Source of the DNA: Rhizobium sophorae
GTDB taxonomy: Bacteria > Pseudomonadota > Alphaproteobacteria > Rhizobiales > Rhizobiaceae
DNA: 64,000 nucleotides
Direction of reading: 5' to 3'
NCBI RefSeq assembly: GCF_013087515.1
Contig: NZ_JABFCN010000030.1
Coordinates: 186,001-250,000, forward strand
Within the stretch, counting starts at the first letter, position 1, and the number at the start of each line of letters is the position of its first letter. Position numbers and translations under genes: made by a program. The notes below the pieces were generated by a model. The model was not told the origin of the DNA. It saw only the letters and a program-made list of their open reading frames with translations, and made no database searches. Shown here in pieces: positions 50,679-59,605 of this stretch.

Positions 50679-52720
50679 GTACGCTCGATCCCGTCGCCGT
50701 ATTCCGCACGGAGGCTGCCGAATGCCTCGAAGCGATCGAGGCCGGTCTTCTCGACCTGACCCACCAGCTCGACAACAAGGATCTCGTCGACGCCGTGTTC
50801 CGCGGCCTCCACACGCTCAAAGGCTCCGGCGCGATGTTCGGTTTCGAAGCGCTCGCCGCTTTCACCCATCATTGCGAAACGGCCTTCGACCGTGTCCGCA
50901 AGGGCGAGGTCGCGGCGACCAGCGAACTCGTCGCCGCCGTTCTCGCCGCCCAGGACCATATGCGAGCCCTGGTCGACCAGCCGGACGCCGATCACGGTGA
51001 TACCGGGCATAAGCTTCTGGCGCAGCTGCAGGCTGCCGTCGGCGGCAAGGAAGCGGCGCCGGCCGCTGTTTCCGTACCCGCAGCCGTGCGCGACGCTGCG
51101 GCGAAGAAGAAGAATAGCTGGCACATCCGCTTCAGCCTACCCGCCAATTCGATGGCCAACGGCACCAACCCGCTCGGCCTGCTGGACGAGCTGCGCGACC
51201 TCGGCGAATGCACCGTGCGCGCCAACACCTCGGCCATTCCGCCCCTCGATGCGCTGCCTCCAACGGAACTCCACATTTCCTGGGACGTGACGCTGACCAG
51301 CGAGCAGGACCGCTCGGCGATCGACGACGTCTTCATCTTCGTGCTCGACGATATGGAACTCAGCGTCGAGGAGATCAGCGGACGGGCAGCGGCAACCGCC
51401 GCTCCGGTCGAGGAGAAGGCTGAACCTGCCCCTGCCGTCGCGGCATCGGCGGCCCCTGTTTCACCGGCCACCGTGCCGGAGTTCCGTCCTGTCGAGGCGG
51501 TTCCGGTCAAGCGTGAGGCGCCCGCTGCCGTCAGCCAGGCAAAGGCGGCCGAGAATGTCCGCGTTCCGGCCGAACGTCTCGATGAACTGATGGACCGCGT
51601 CGGAGAACTTGTCATCGCGCAATCGCGCCTCAGCCAGCTTGCCAGCGCCAGCGCCGATATCGCGCTGCGCTCCGTCTCGGAAGAAATCGAACGCCTCTCC
51701 GGCGAATTGCGCGACACGATGATGGTGCTGCGCATGGTGCCGGTCGCCACCCTCTTCTCCCGCTTCCGCCGCCTTGTCCACGATCTCGCTCGCGAGACCG
51801 GCAAGGTGATCGAACTGGTGACGGAGGGCGAGAGCACCGAAGTCGACAAAACCGTCATCGAGCGTCTGGCCGATCCGCTCGTGCATCTGGTGCGCAACTC
51901 GATCGATCACGGCCTCGAAACGCCCGCCGACCGCCTTGCCTCCGGCAAGACCGAAGCCGGCACGGTGACGCTTTCGGCCCGCCAGGCCGGCGGCGAGGTG
52001 ATCATCTCGATCAAGGACGACGGCCGTGGCATCAATCGCGAACGGGTTCGCGCTAAGGCGGAATCCTCCGGCCTCATCCAGCCCGGTCAGCCGCTTTCCG
52101 ACTCCGAGCTACTGCAGCTGATCTTCGCCCCAGGCTTCTCGACAGCAGCCGCCATCACCAACCTGTCCGGCCGCGGGGTCGGCATGGACGTGGTCAAGAA
52201 GACGGTCGAGGCGCTCCGCGGCGCGATCGACATCGTCAGCGTGCCGGGACAGGGTTCGGAAGTGTCGCTGCGCATCCCGCTGACGCTCGCCATCATCGAT
52301 GGCCTGCTGGTGCGTGTCGGCGCCGGCCGCTACGTGATCCCGCTCTCGGCGGTCGAGGAATGCCTCGAGCTGTCGCTCGAGGAAGATCTGCGCTCGCGCG
52401 GCCGCAGCTTCATCTCGCTACGCGACAGCCTGGTGCCGTTTCTGCGCCTGCGCGATCTCTTCCGCACCGGCACCAAGCCCGACGTGCATCAGAAGGTCGT
52501 CGTCATCTCGACCGGCACGGAGCGCGTCGGCCTCGTCGTCGACCAGATTATCGGCGACCACCAGACGGTCATCAAGTCGATGTCGAAGCTGCACAATAAC
52601 GTCGCGACCTTCTCGGGCGCCACCATTCTCGGCGACGGCAGCGTCGCTCTTATTCTCGACGTCGGGCACCTGGTTGCCGCGGGTCAGCAACAGGAGGCGC
52701 AATTGCGTGTAGCAGGATGA
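50675..52720 (+). CDS. cheA: Chemotaxis histidine kinase CheA
   Basis: 681 residues. The Hpt domain has phospho-His46 in GLHTLKGSGAMFG. A second domain at about 147-233 (WHIRFSLPANSMANGTNPLG) is the CheA-specific module between Hpt and dimerisation. An Ala/Pro/Glu linker follows, then the dimerisation helices (VPAERLDELMDRVGELVIAQ), the ATPase with HLVRNSIDHGLE, DDGRGINRERV and GRGVGMDVVKKTVE, and a CheW-like C-terminal domain. It should phosphorylate CheY and CheB under MCP control. The ATGA overlaps with cheY and cheW1 suggest coupled translation. Confidence 0.97.
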   Translation: MSTLDPVAVFRTEAAECLEAIEAGLLDLTHQLDNKDLVDAVFRGLHTLKGSGAMFGFEALAAFTHHCETAFDRVRKGEVAATSELVAAVLAAQDHMRALVDQPDADHGDTGHKLLAQLQAAVGGKEAAPAAVSVPAAVRDAAAKKKNSWHIRFSLPANSMANGTNPLGLLDELRDLGECTVRANTSAIPPLDALPPTELHISWDVTLTSEQDRSAIDDVFIFVLDDMELSVEEISGRAAATAAPVEEKAEPAPAVAASAAPVSPATVPEFRPVEAVPVKREAPAAVSQAKAAENVRVPAERLDELMDRVGELVIAQSRLSQLASASADIALRSVSEEIERLSGELRDTMMVLRMVPVATLFSRFRRLVHDLARETGKVIELVTEGESTEVDKTVIERLADPLVHLVRNSIDHGLETPADRLASGKTEAGTVTLSARQAGGEVIISIKDDGRGINRERVRAKAESSGLIQPGQPLSDSELLQLIFAPGFSTAAAITNLSGRGVGMDVVKKTVEALRGAIDIVSVPGQGSEVSLRIPLTLAIIDGLLVRVGAGRYVIPLSAVEECLELSLEEDLRSRGRSFISLRDSLVPFLRLRDLFRTGTKPDVHQKVVVISTGTERVGLVVDQIIGDHQTVIKSMSKLHNNVATFSGATILGDGSVALILDVGHLVAAGQQQEAQLRVAG

Positions 52721-53226
52721 GTGCAACAGCAGCAGCCGAACGATTTGACAATCACTGGAGCTATGCCGAGGAAGTCGAGGTCCTGACCTTCGATCTCAAC
52801 GGCGAAACCTTCGCGCTGGAAGCGGTCATCGTCCAGGAAATCCTGGACCTGCTTCCCGAGACCGCGGTGCCGGGCAGCCAGCCCTTCGTCGCCAGCGTTA
52901 TCAACTTTCGGGGCAAGGTCATTCCGCTCGCCGATCTGCGTCTCGCCTTCGGGATGGAAGCAGCGGAGGCGACGATCGACAGCCGCTTCATCGTCATCGA
53001 GATCGATCTGCAGGGCGAGCCGACGCTCGTCGGCCTCAGGACCGATAAGGTGAACGAGGTGACGACGCTTGCAAAATCCGCCAGCGAGGCGCCGCCGAGC
53101 GTCGGCATGCGCTGGCGCGCCGATTACATCAACTGCCTGGTGAAGAGGGGCGGAGAATTCATCATTCTCCCCAATCTGCAGGCGATCTTTTCATCGAGGC
53201 ACGACGCGGCCGGAGCCGCCAGCTGA
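52717..53226 (+). CDS. cheW: Chemotaxis coupling protein CheW (first copy)
   Basis: 169 residues. FDLNGETFALEAVIVQEILD, VPGSQPFVASVINFRGKVIP (with the conserved NxRG) and PLADLRLAFGM are CheW hallmarks. It links CheA to MCP hairpin tips. About 20 extra N-terminal residues precede the fold. It overlaps cheA by ATGA and lies 31 bases before mcp1. It is clearly different from the second CheW (59094-59576), so the array probably contains two non-equivalent couplers. Confidence 0.95.
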   Translation: MSATAAAERFDNHWSYAEEVEVLTFDLNGETFALEAVIVQEILDLLPETAVPGSQPFVASVINFRGKVIPLADLRLAFGMEAAEATIDSRFIVIEIDLQGEPTLVGLRTDKVNEVTTLAKSASEAPPSVGMRWRADYINCLVKRGGEFIILPNLQAIFSSRHDAAGAAS

Positions 53227-53257
53227 TGTCGGCCGAGTTAAATTTGGGGTTAGACCG

Positions 53258-54964
53258 ATGCGATTGACAATCAAGACAAAACTGGTGACGGCGTTCACCT
53301 TCATCATCCTCATGCTCATGGGCACCGCTGCCTACGGCATTTTCAGCCTAGGATCGCTTAACGACACGATTGGCAATCTCCTCGCCGGTCCGGCAGCCCG
53401 TCTCGACCTCGCTCAGCAAATCAACATTGCTCAGCTCGAGGCCATCCGCCAGCAGAAGAACCTGCTCGCTGCCCGCACTGCCGACGAAACCGCAGGTGCG
53501 ATCGCCAAGGGCAATCAAGCCCGCAAGGACTTCACAGATGCCTTCGGCCAGGTACTGGCGTTGGCAACCGAAGAAGGCAAGGCGCGCTGGGCGCGCATTG
53601 CCGAACTTTCCAAGACCTTCACGGCAGCCGACGATCAGATCCGTGACTATGTGAAGGCCGGCAACGCCGAAGGCGCAAATACCGTCTCCGTGACCGCGGC
53701 GCGGGCCGCTGCCAACGACATCGACTCGACGCTTAGCGAAATCCTGGCACTTGAAAAACAGCGCATGAAGGCCGCCGACGATGACGCCGACGCCCAGTAT
53801 GCTGCCACACGCACCATGATGATGGCGGTGGCAGCCGTTGCCCTGCTGGTTGCTGCGATTACCGCATTCTGGATCGCCAGCACGATCAGCAAGGGCCTTA
53901 GCCGTGCCAACGCCGTGGTTCGTGAAGTGTCGGAAGGTGATCTGACGAAGATGGCCGACATCACCAGCCGTGACGAAATCGGCGAACTTCTGGGCAACGT
54001 CAATACTATGATTGAACGTCTGCGCGGCGTCGTTGCCGACGCACTGTCGGCCGCCGACAATGTCTCTTCCGGCAGCCAGGAACTTTCGGCGAGTTCGGAA
54101 CAGGTATCGCAGGGCGCCACCGAACAGGCAGCGTCGGCCGAAGAGGCTTCCGCCTCGATGGAGCAGATGGCCGCCAACATCAAGCAGAACGCCGATAACG
54201 CCGCCCAGACCGAAAAGATCGCCCGCCAGTCGGCCAAGGATGCGGAGATGAGCGGGGAAGCGGTGACGCGTGCCGTCGACGCCATGCGCACGATCGCCCA
54301 GAAGATCGGCATCGTCCAGGAGATCGCCCGTCAGACCGATCTGCTGGCTCTCAACGCCGCCGTCGAAGCCGCTCGTGCGGGTGAACACGGCAAGGGCTTT
54401 GCGGTCGTCGCTTCAGAAGTGCGCAAGCTTGCCGAACGCAGCCAGTCGGCCGCGGCCGAAATCAGCGCGATGTCGACAGATACGGTCAAGGCTGCCGCCG
54501 ATGCCGGCGACATGCTCGGCCGGCTGGTGCCCGATATCCGCAAGACGGCGGAATTGGTTTCCGAGATCAGTGCCGCCTGCCGCGAACAGGATATCGGCGC
54601 CTCGCAGATCAACGAAGCGATCCAGCAGCTCGACAAGGTGACGCAGCAGAATGCCGGCGCCTCCGAGCAGATGTCGGCAACTTCCGAGGAACTCGCCTCC
54701 CAGGCCGAAGAGTTGCAGACGTCGATCGCCTTCTTCAAGGTCGATACGGCAGGCAGCCTGCGATCCGGCGCCAACAAAGCGCAGCCAAAAGCTTCGGCCA
54801 AGGTGAAGGCCCCGGCCGCTGTCCGTAAAGCTGTCCCGCAGGCCCACAGCCAAGGCCGAGGCCAGACGATTTTGGCTCAACAGCAGCGTCTCAAAGGCTT
54901 TGCTCTCGATATGTCGATGGGTGGTCCAGACGCCAGCGACGACGATTTCAGGGAAAGCGCTTGA
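53258..54964 (+). CDS. Methyl-accepting chemotaxis protein 1 (one HAMP unit)
   Basis: 568 residues. TM1 is at about 9-30. A periplasmic four-helix-bundle sensor (about 31-186, LNDTIGNLLAGPAARLDLAQ) is followed by TM2 at 187-208. A single HAMP (209-253) has VREVSEGDLTKMADITSRDEI. The signalling domain (254-496) has the tip LLALNAAVEAARAGEHGKGF, and a tail ends KGFALDMSMGG...DDFRESA. It senses an unknown periplasmic signal and controls CheA through CheW. First of three tandem receptor genes. The signalling part is about 95 percent identical to that of the next gene by eye. Confidence 0.95.
   Translation: MRLTIKTKLVTAFTFIILMLMGTAAYGIFSLGSLNDTIGNLLAGPAARLDLAQQINIAQLEAIRQQKNLLAARTADETAGAIAKGNQARKDFTDAFGQVLALATEEGKARWARIAELSKTFTAADDQIRDYVKAGNAEGANTVSVTAARAAANDIDSTLSEILALEKQRMKAADDDADAQYAATRTMMMAVAAVALLVAAITAFWIASTISKGLSRANAVVREVSEGDLTKMADITSRDEIGELLGNVNTMIERLRGVVADALSAADNVSSGSQELSASSEQVSQGATEQAASAEEASASMEQMAANIKQNADNAAQTEKIARQSAKDAEMSGEAVTRAVDAMRTIAQKIGIVQEIARQTDLLALNAAVEAARAGEHGKGFAVVASEVRKLAERSQSAAAEISAMSTDTVKAAADAGDMLGRLVPDIRKTAELVSEISAACREQDIGASQINEAIQQLDKVTQQNAGASEQMSATSEELASQAEELQTSIAFFKVDTAGSLRSGANKAQPKASAKVKAPAAVRKAVPQAHSQGRGQTILAQQQRLKGFALDMSMGGPDASDDDFRESA
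54017..54745 (+). repeat. Shared MCP signalling-domain segment, copy 1
   Basis: Encodes 243 residues that align without gaps to copies at 56180-56908 and 58165-58893. Only about a dozen residues differ between copies 1 and 2. Confidence 0.92.
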
Positions 54965-54986
54965 GCGCCTTCGCCTCAAAGTGATC

Positions 54987-55044
54987 CCTCGGGCTGCTCC
55001 TGCGGCCCGAGGCGGGAATATCCCCCAACGCATGTAGGCGTTGG
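54987..55044 (+). other. Two hairpins between mcp1 and mcp2
   Basis: CCTCGGGC (54987-54994) pairs with GCCCGAGG (55005-55012), and CCAACGC (55025-55031) pairs with GCGTTGG (55038-55044). Neither has a T-run. The rest of the 222-base gap shows no gene. Possible mRNA stabilising or attenuating structures. Confidence 0.6.
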
Positions 55045-55186
55045 CGCTGCGATCGATAGATGTCCGGCTGCCGGGAAGTGAATGTAGTCGCTTTCCCCCT
55101 TTTCAGACACATCACTTTCAAGCTCGACGCCCCACCGATGGGACGTGTCGCTATCCATTCATTTTGACCGCAAATAGGGGTATCAC

Positions 55187-57109
55187 ATGCGTTTCACCAT
55201 CAAGCTCAAACTGGGTCTTGCCTTCGGCATCATGACGCTGCTGCTGATCGGCATCGCGGTTTATGGAAGCCTGAGCCTCGGCACCTTGAACGATGCAAGC
55301 GGCAAAATGATCGACGGCCCGATGCGCCGCCTGGAACTGGCGCTGAACGCCAATGTTGCCGAAGTCAACGCCATCCGCGCTCAGAAGGACGCGCTGCTTT
55401 CCACCGAACCCGACGCCGCTGCCGGTTTCTACAAGGAGGCCGACCAGAACTTGCAGGCGATGTTCGACGCCCTCGATGCCGGCCACGCCATCGCTTCGCC
55501 CGAAGGCAAGCCCTATTGGGAAAAGCTGCAGACGGTCGGTGCGAAATTCCGCGACAGATCCGCCGAACTGCAGCAGCTTGACGCCAGGGGCGATCAAGCC
55601 GGCGCATTGGCGCTGTCGCTCGGCGACCTGCGCACGATGACCAACGACATGGGTGACGCGATTGCCGCACTCATCGAGATCCAGCGCAAGGGCATGAAGG
55701 CGACCGATCAGTCGAACACCGATCTTTACAACTCGACGAAGCTGATCCTCGGCACCGCTTCCGGTATCGCCCTGCTCATCGCTCTCGGCGCTGCACTGTG
55801 GATCACGCTCGGCATCAACAACGGCCTGCGGAAGATTACGACCGTCGTAAACGCCGTCGCGATCGGCGACCTCAACCAGAAGGTCGATGTCAAGACCAAT
55901 GACGAGATCAAGGATCTCATCAATACGGTCAATGCCATGACTGCCAATCTGCGCGCCACGGCGGCACTCGCCGATCAGATCGCCATGGGCGACCTCAGCA
56001 CCGACGCCAAGCCGCTTTCGGATAAGGATGCGCTCGGCATTGCCATGCGGAGCATGATCTCCAACTTGCGGACCACCGCCGGCATCGCCGATCAGATCGC
56101 GAACGGCGACCTGACGGTGTCTCCGAAGCCGCTCTCCGACAAGGATGCACTGGGCATCGCGCTCGAACAGATGGTCGAGCGCCTGCGCGGCGTCGTCGCC
56201 GATGCGATCTCGGCCGCCGAGAACGTCTCATCCGGCAGCCAGGAGCTTTCGGCAAGCTCGGAACAGGTGTCGCAGGGCGCCACCGAACAGGCGGCTTCCG
56301 CCGAAGAGGCTTCCGCCTCGATGGAGGAAATGGCGTCGAACATCAAGCAGAACGCCGACAATGCCGCTCAGACGGAAAAGATCGCTCGTCAGTCGGCCAA
56401 GGATGCGGAAGCCAGCGGAGAGGCTGTCTCCCGCGCTGTCGACGCCATGCGTACGATTGCCCAGAAGATCGGCATCGTTCAGGAAATCGCCCGCCAGACC
56501 GATTTGCTGGCTCTGAACGCTGCTGTCGAAGCCGCGCGTGCCGGCGAACATGGCAAGGGTTTTGCGGTCGTCGCCTCGGAAGTGCGCAAGCTTGCTGAAC
56601 GCAGCCAGTCGGCTGCTGCCGAGATAAGCTCAATGTCGAGCGATACGGTGACGGCGGCCCAGGAAGCGGGCGACATGCTCGGCCGGCTGGTGCCCGATAT
56701 CCGCAAGACGGCCGAGCTGGTTTCCGAGATCAGTGCTGCCTGCCGTGAACAGGATATTGGGGCGGCCCAGATCAACGAGGCAATCCAGCAGCTCGACAAG
56801 GTGACGCAGCAGAATGCCGGCGCCTCCGAGCAGATGTCGGCAACCTCGGAGGAACTCGCCTCCCAGGCTGAAGAGCTGCAGACGTCGATTGCTTTCTTCA
56901 GGGTCGACATGGCAGGCGGGCGCCGCGAGCGTGCGCCGGCTGCAAAACTCACGGTCCGCAGCCGGGCTCCGGCCGCACCGCGAAAACCGGCTGGCAAGGC
57001 GCCCGCCAATACGGTCGCTGGCCAGCAGGCCCGCGTGAAGGGCTTTGCCCTCGATATGTCGATGGGCGGTCCCGATACGACCGATGACGAGTTCCGTGAA
57101 AGCGCATAG
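55187..57109 (+). CDS. Methyl-accepting chemotaxis protein 2 (three HAMP units)
   Basis: 640 residues. TM1 is at about 9-30, the sensor bundle at 31-185 and TM2 at 186-208. Three HAMP-like units follow: 209-257 (VNAVAIGDLNQKVDVKTNDEI), 258-297 (ALADQIAMGDLSTDAKPLSD) and 298-331 (GIADQIANGDLTVSPKPLSD). The last two are 39-residue-spaced copies. The signalling domain is at 332-574 and the tail ends EFRESA. The sensor differs from mcp1, so it should respond to another signal. It has its own upstream gap of 222 bases and could carry a secondary promoter. Confidence 0.95.
   Translation: MRFTIKLKLGLAFGIMTLLLIGIAVYGSLSLGTLNDASGKMIDGPMRRLELALNANVAEVNAIRAQKDALLSTEPDAAAGFYKEADQNLQAMFDALDAGHAIASPEGKPYWEKLQTVGAKFRDRSAELQQLDARGDQAGALALSLGDLRTMTNDMGDAIAALIEIQRKGMKATDQSNTDLYNSTKLILGTASGIALLIALGAALWITLGINNGLRKITTVVNAVAIGDLNQKVDVKTNDEIKDLINTVNAMTANLRATAALADQIAMGDLSTDAKPLSDKDALGIAMRSMISNLRTTAGIADQIANGDLTVSPKPLSDKDALGIALEQMVERLRGVVADAISAAENVSSGSQELSASSEQVSQGATEQAASAEEASASMEEMASNIKQNADNAAQTEKIARQSAKDAEASGEAVSRAVDAMRTIAQKIGIVQEIARQTDLLALNAAVEAARAGEHGKGFAVVASEVRKLAERSQSAAAEISSMSSDTVTAAQEAGDMLGRLVPDIRKTAELVSEISAACREQDIGAAQINEAIQQLDKVTQQNAGASEQMSATSEELASQAEELQTSIAFFRVDMAGGRRERAPAAKLTVRSRAPAAPRKPAGKAPANTVAGQQARVKGFALDMSMGGPDTTDDEFRESA
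56180..56908 (+). repeat. Shared MCP signalling-domain segment, copy 2
   Basis: 243 codons, same length and order as copies 1 and 3. The differences from copy 1 are mostly conservative (for example L/I, D/E, A/S, K/R). Confidence 0.92.
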
Positions 57110-57131
57110 GGCTTTTCCGATGCAGAAGCGG

Positions 57132-57153
57132 GGGCCGCGGTGGATAGCGGCCC
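57132..57153 (+). other. Hairpin between mcp2 and mcp3
   Basis: GGGCCGC (57132-57138) pairs with GCGGCCC (57147-57153), 8-base loop, 22 bases after the mcp2 stop. No T-run follows; the remaining 126 bases to mcp3 contain no gene. Confidence 0.6.
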
Positions 57154-57279
57154 TCGATTGAACCGGTGCATGGACGCACCTGGTCATGCCGGCTCCGCTG
57201 GTGACGCATGAAGCGTTTTTACGACGGCACGATGTGCGATCTGGCGGAATATCCGCCGCGGTACTAACGGGGTTTTGAA

Positions 57280-59097
57280 ATGCGCTTCACAATCAAAGCA
57301 AAACTGAGCCTAGTGTTCGGTTTCATCGTTCTCCTGACCTGCGCGATGGCCGGTCTTTCGATCTATAATCTCTCGTCGCTGAACAACGAGATCTCGATCA
57401 TGGTCGCCGGTCCGGTCGCCAACTTGCGTGATTCCAGTGATCTTTCCGATGCCGTGATGCGCTCCATTCGCGCCGAAAAGGATGCGATCATCAATACCGA
57501 CACCAGCAAGATCACCGGCTATGTCGAAGAGATCTCGCAACAGCGAGAGCTCATCAAGACGCTCCAGGGTCGCCTTGCCGCCTCGGACGATCCGGAGATC
57601 AAGTCCGGCATGGCACAATTCGGCGAACTCTACGGTAAATGGACGGCGCTGCAGGATCGTGTGGCCGATCTCGCCAAGCAGAACACCACCGAATCCAACG
57701 CCCAGGCCGGCATCATTTCGATGGGCGAAGGTCAGCAGGTGACGACCCAACTGCTCGGCATTCTCACCAAACTGAACGACACGGTGACCGGCAACGTCGC
57801 CGAAACCGACGCCGCCACCAACGACCAGTATGCGCACTCGCGCAATCTGCTGGTCATGATGACGATCGGCCTGATCATCGTCTCGTCGGCAGCAGCAATC
57901 TGGATCCTGCTCAACATTTCGCGCGGCCTGAAGCGCGCCGTCAACCTTGCCGATGCCGTCAGCATCGGCGATCTCGAACAGAACATCGAGCACAAGAGCA
58001 ACGACGAAATCCGCGATCTCGTCCATTCGATGAGCCGGATGACGGCGAACCTGCGCACTACCGCAACGATCGCCAACCAGATCTCGAACGGCGACCTGAC
58101 TGTCTCTCCGAAGCCTCTTTCGGAGAAGGACATGCTCGGCATCGCGCTGGAGCAGATGGTCGAGCGCCTGCGCGGCGTCGTCGCCGATGCGATCGCCGCC
58201 GCTGAGAATGTCTCGGCCGGCAGCCAGGAACTGTCCTCGAGCTCCGAGCAGGTGTCGCAGGGCGCCACGGAACAGGCCGCATCGGCCGAAGAAGCATCGG
58301 CCTCGATGGAAGAGATGGCCGCCAACATCAAGCAGAACGCCGACAACGCTGCACAGACAGAAAAGATCGCCCGCCAGTCGGCCAAGGATGCGGAGATGAG
58401 CGGCGAAGCCGTCTCTCGTGCTGTCGATGCCATGCGTACGATTGCCCAGAAAATCGGCATCGTCCAGGAGATCGCCCGCCAGACAGACCTTCTCGCCCTC
58501 AATGCCGCCGTGGAAGCGGCACGTGCCGGCGAGCACGGCAAGGGCTTCGCGGTCGTTGCCTCCGAGGTGCGCAAGCTTGCCGAACGCAGCCAGTCGGCGG
58601 CTGCGGAAATCGGCGCGATGTCCGGTGATACTGTCAAAGCCGCCCAGGAAGCGGGCGACATGCTCGGCCGGCTGGTGCCCGATATCCGCAAGACGGCGGA
58701 GTTGGTCTCCGAGATCAGCGCTGCCTGCCGCGAACAGGATATCGGCGCCTCGCAGATCAACGAGGCGATCCAGCAGCTCGATAAGGTGACGCAGCAGAAT
58801 GCCGGCGCCTCCGAGCAGATGTCCGCAACCTCGGAAGAGCTCGCCTCCCAGGCCGAGGAACTGCAGACGTCGATCGCCTTCTTCAAGGTCGATATGGCTG
58901 GCGGGCGCCGTGACCGCACGCCAGCTGCCAGGATGACGGTGCGCAGTCCAGCTCTGGCCACCGCCCGCAAGCCGGGGGCCAAAAAACCAGCCGCCAACAG
59001 CGTCGCCGGTCAGCAGGCGCGGGCGAAAGGCTTCGCTCTCGATCTCTCCATGGGCGGTCCCGATGATGGGGACGCCGAATTCAAGGAAAGTGCATGA
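57280..59097 (+). CDS. Methyl-accepting chemotaxis protein 3 (two HAMP units)
   Basis: 605 residues. TM1 is at about 9-29, the periplasmic helical sensor at 30-189 and TM2 at 190-212. HAMP-like units lie at 213-259 (ADAVSIGDLEQNIEHKSNDEI) and 260-295 (TIANQISNGDLTVSPKPLSE). The signalling domain (296-538) is nearly identical to the other two, and the tail ends KGFALDLSMGG...EFKESA. The sensor is unlike those of mcp1 and mcp2. The stop overlaps the second cheW (ATGA), tying receptor and coupler synthesis. Confidence 0.95.
   Translation: MRFTIKAKLSLVFGFIVLLTCAMAGLSIYNLSSLNNEISIMVAGPVANLRDSSDLSDAVMRSIRAEKDAIINTDTSKITGYVEEISQQRELIKTLQGRLAASDDPEIKSGMAQFGELYGKWTALQDRVADLAKQNTTESNAQAGIISMGEGQQVTTQLLGILTKLNDTVTGNVAETDAATNDQYAHSRNLLVMMTIGLIIVSSAAAIWILLNISRGLKRAVNLADAVSIGDLEQNIEHKSNDEIRDLVHSMSRMTANLRTTATIANQISNGDLTVSPKPLSEKDMLGIALEQMVERLRGVVADAIAAAENVSAGSQELSSSSEQVSQGATEQAASAEEASASMEEMAANIKQNADNAAQTEKIARQSAKDAEMSGEAVSRAVDAMRTIAQKIGIVQEIARQTDLLALNAAVEAARAGEHGKGFAVVASEVRKLAERSQSAAAEIGAMSGDTVKAAQEAGDMLGRLVPDIRKTAELVSEISAACREQDIGASQINEAIQQLDKVTQQNAGASEQMSATSEELASQAEELQTSIAFFKVDMAGGRRDRTPAARMTVRSPALATARKPGAKKPAANSVAGQQARAKGFALDLSMGGPDDGDAEFKESA
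58165..58893 (+). repeat. Shared MCP signalling-domain segment, copy 3
   Basis: 243 codons, colinear with copies 1 and 2 and without indels. Confidence 0.92.
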
Positions 59098-59576
59098 TCA
59101 TGGCCACGACCTCCCTGGAAGCGCAATTCGTGACCTTCAGCCTGGGCGAGGAGATTTTCGCCGTGCCGGTTGAGGTGGTGCGGGAAATCCTCGACTATGC
59201 GGAAGCTTTCAAGATTCCGAATGGTCCCGACTATCTGCTCGGCCTGCGCGATGTGCGCGGGCAGGGCGTGCCGACGATCGATCTTCGCTTGAAGCTCGGC
59301 ATGACGAAGACCGTGCCGACGCCGCACACGCGGGTGCTCGTCCTCGATGTGCCGATGGAAAGCCGGCTGCTGACGCTTGGCCTCGTCGCCGACCGCGTCT
59401 TCGAGGTCACACCGTTCCGTCGCGAGCAGATCGAGGCAGCGCCCGATATCGGCGTGCGCTGGCGCTCGGACTACATCGCTGGCGTCGTTCGCCGTGAAAA
59501 CGGCTTCGTCGTCATCATCGATCTTGCACGGCTGCTGTCGCGCGAGGACGCCTCGGCACTGCAATCAGCGGCCTGA
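59094..59576 (+). CDS. cheW: Chemotaxis coupling protein CheW (second copy)
   Basis: 160 residues (158 if the second ATG at 59100 is used). FSLGEEIFAVPVEVVREILD, GLRDVRGQGVPTIDLRLKLG and SDYIAGVVRRENGFVVIIDL are typical CheW. The usual NxRG here reads DVRG. It overlaps mcp3 by ATGA and is followed by cheR after 29 bases. It may couple a different receptor subset from the first CheW. Confidence 0.95.
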   Translation: MIMATTSLEAQFVTFSLGEEIFAVPVEVVREILDYAEAFKIPNGPDYLLGLRDVRGQGVPTIDLRLKLGMTKTVPTPHTRVLVLDVPMESRLLTLGLVADRVFEVTPFRREQIEAAPDIGVRWRSDYIAGVVRRENGFVVIIDLARLLSREDASALQSAA

Positions 59577-59605
59577 CCGCGTATCAACTTGGAGTACTGC
59601 GTTCT

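Noticed and set aside
57310..58997. Long minus-strand frames inside mcp3 (and similar ones in mcp1 and mcp2)
   Set aside because: They recur because the signalling domains are repeated; codon pattern and domains support only the plus strand.
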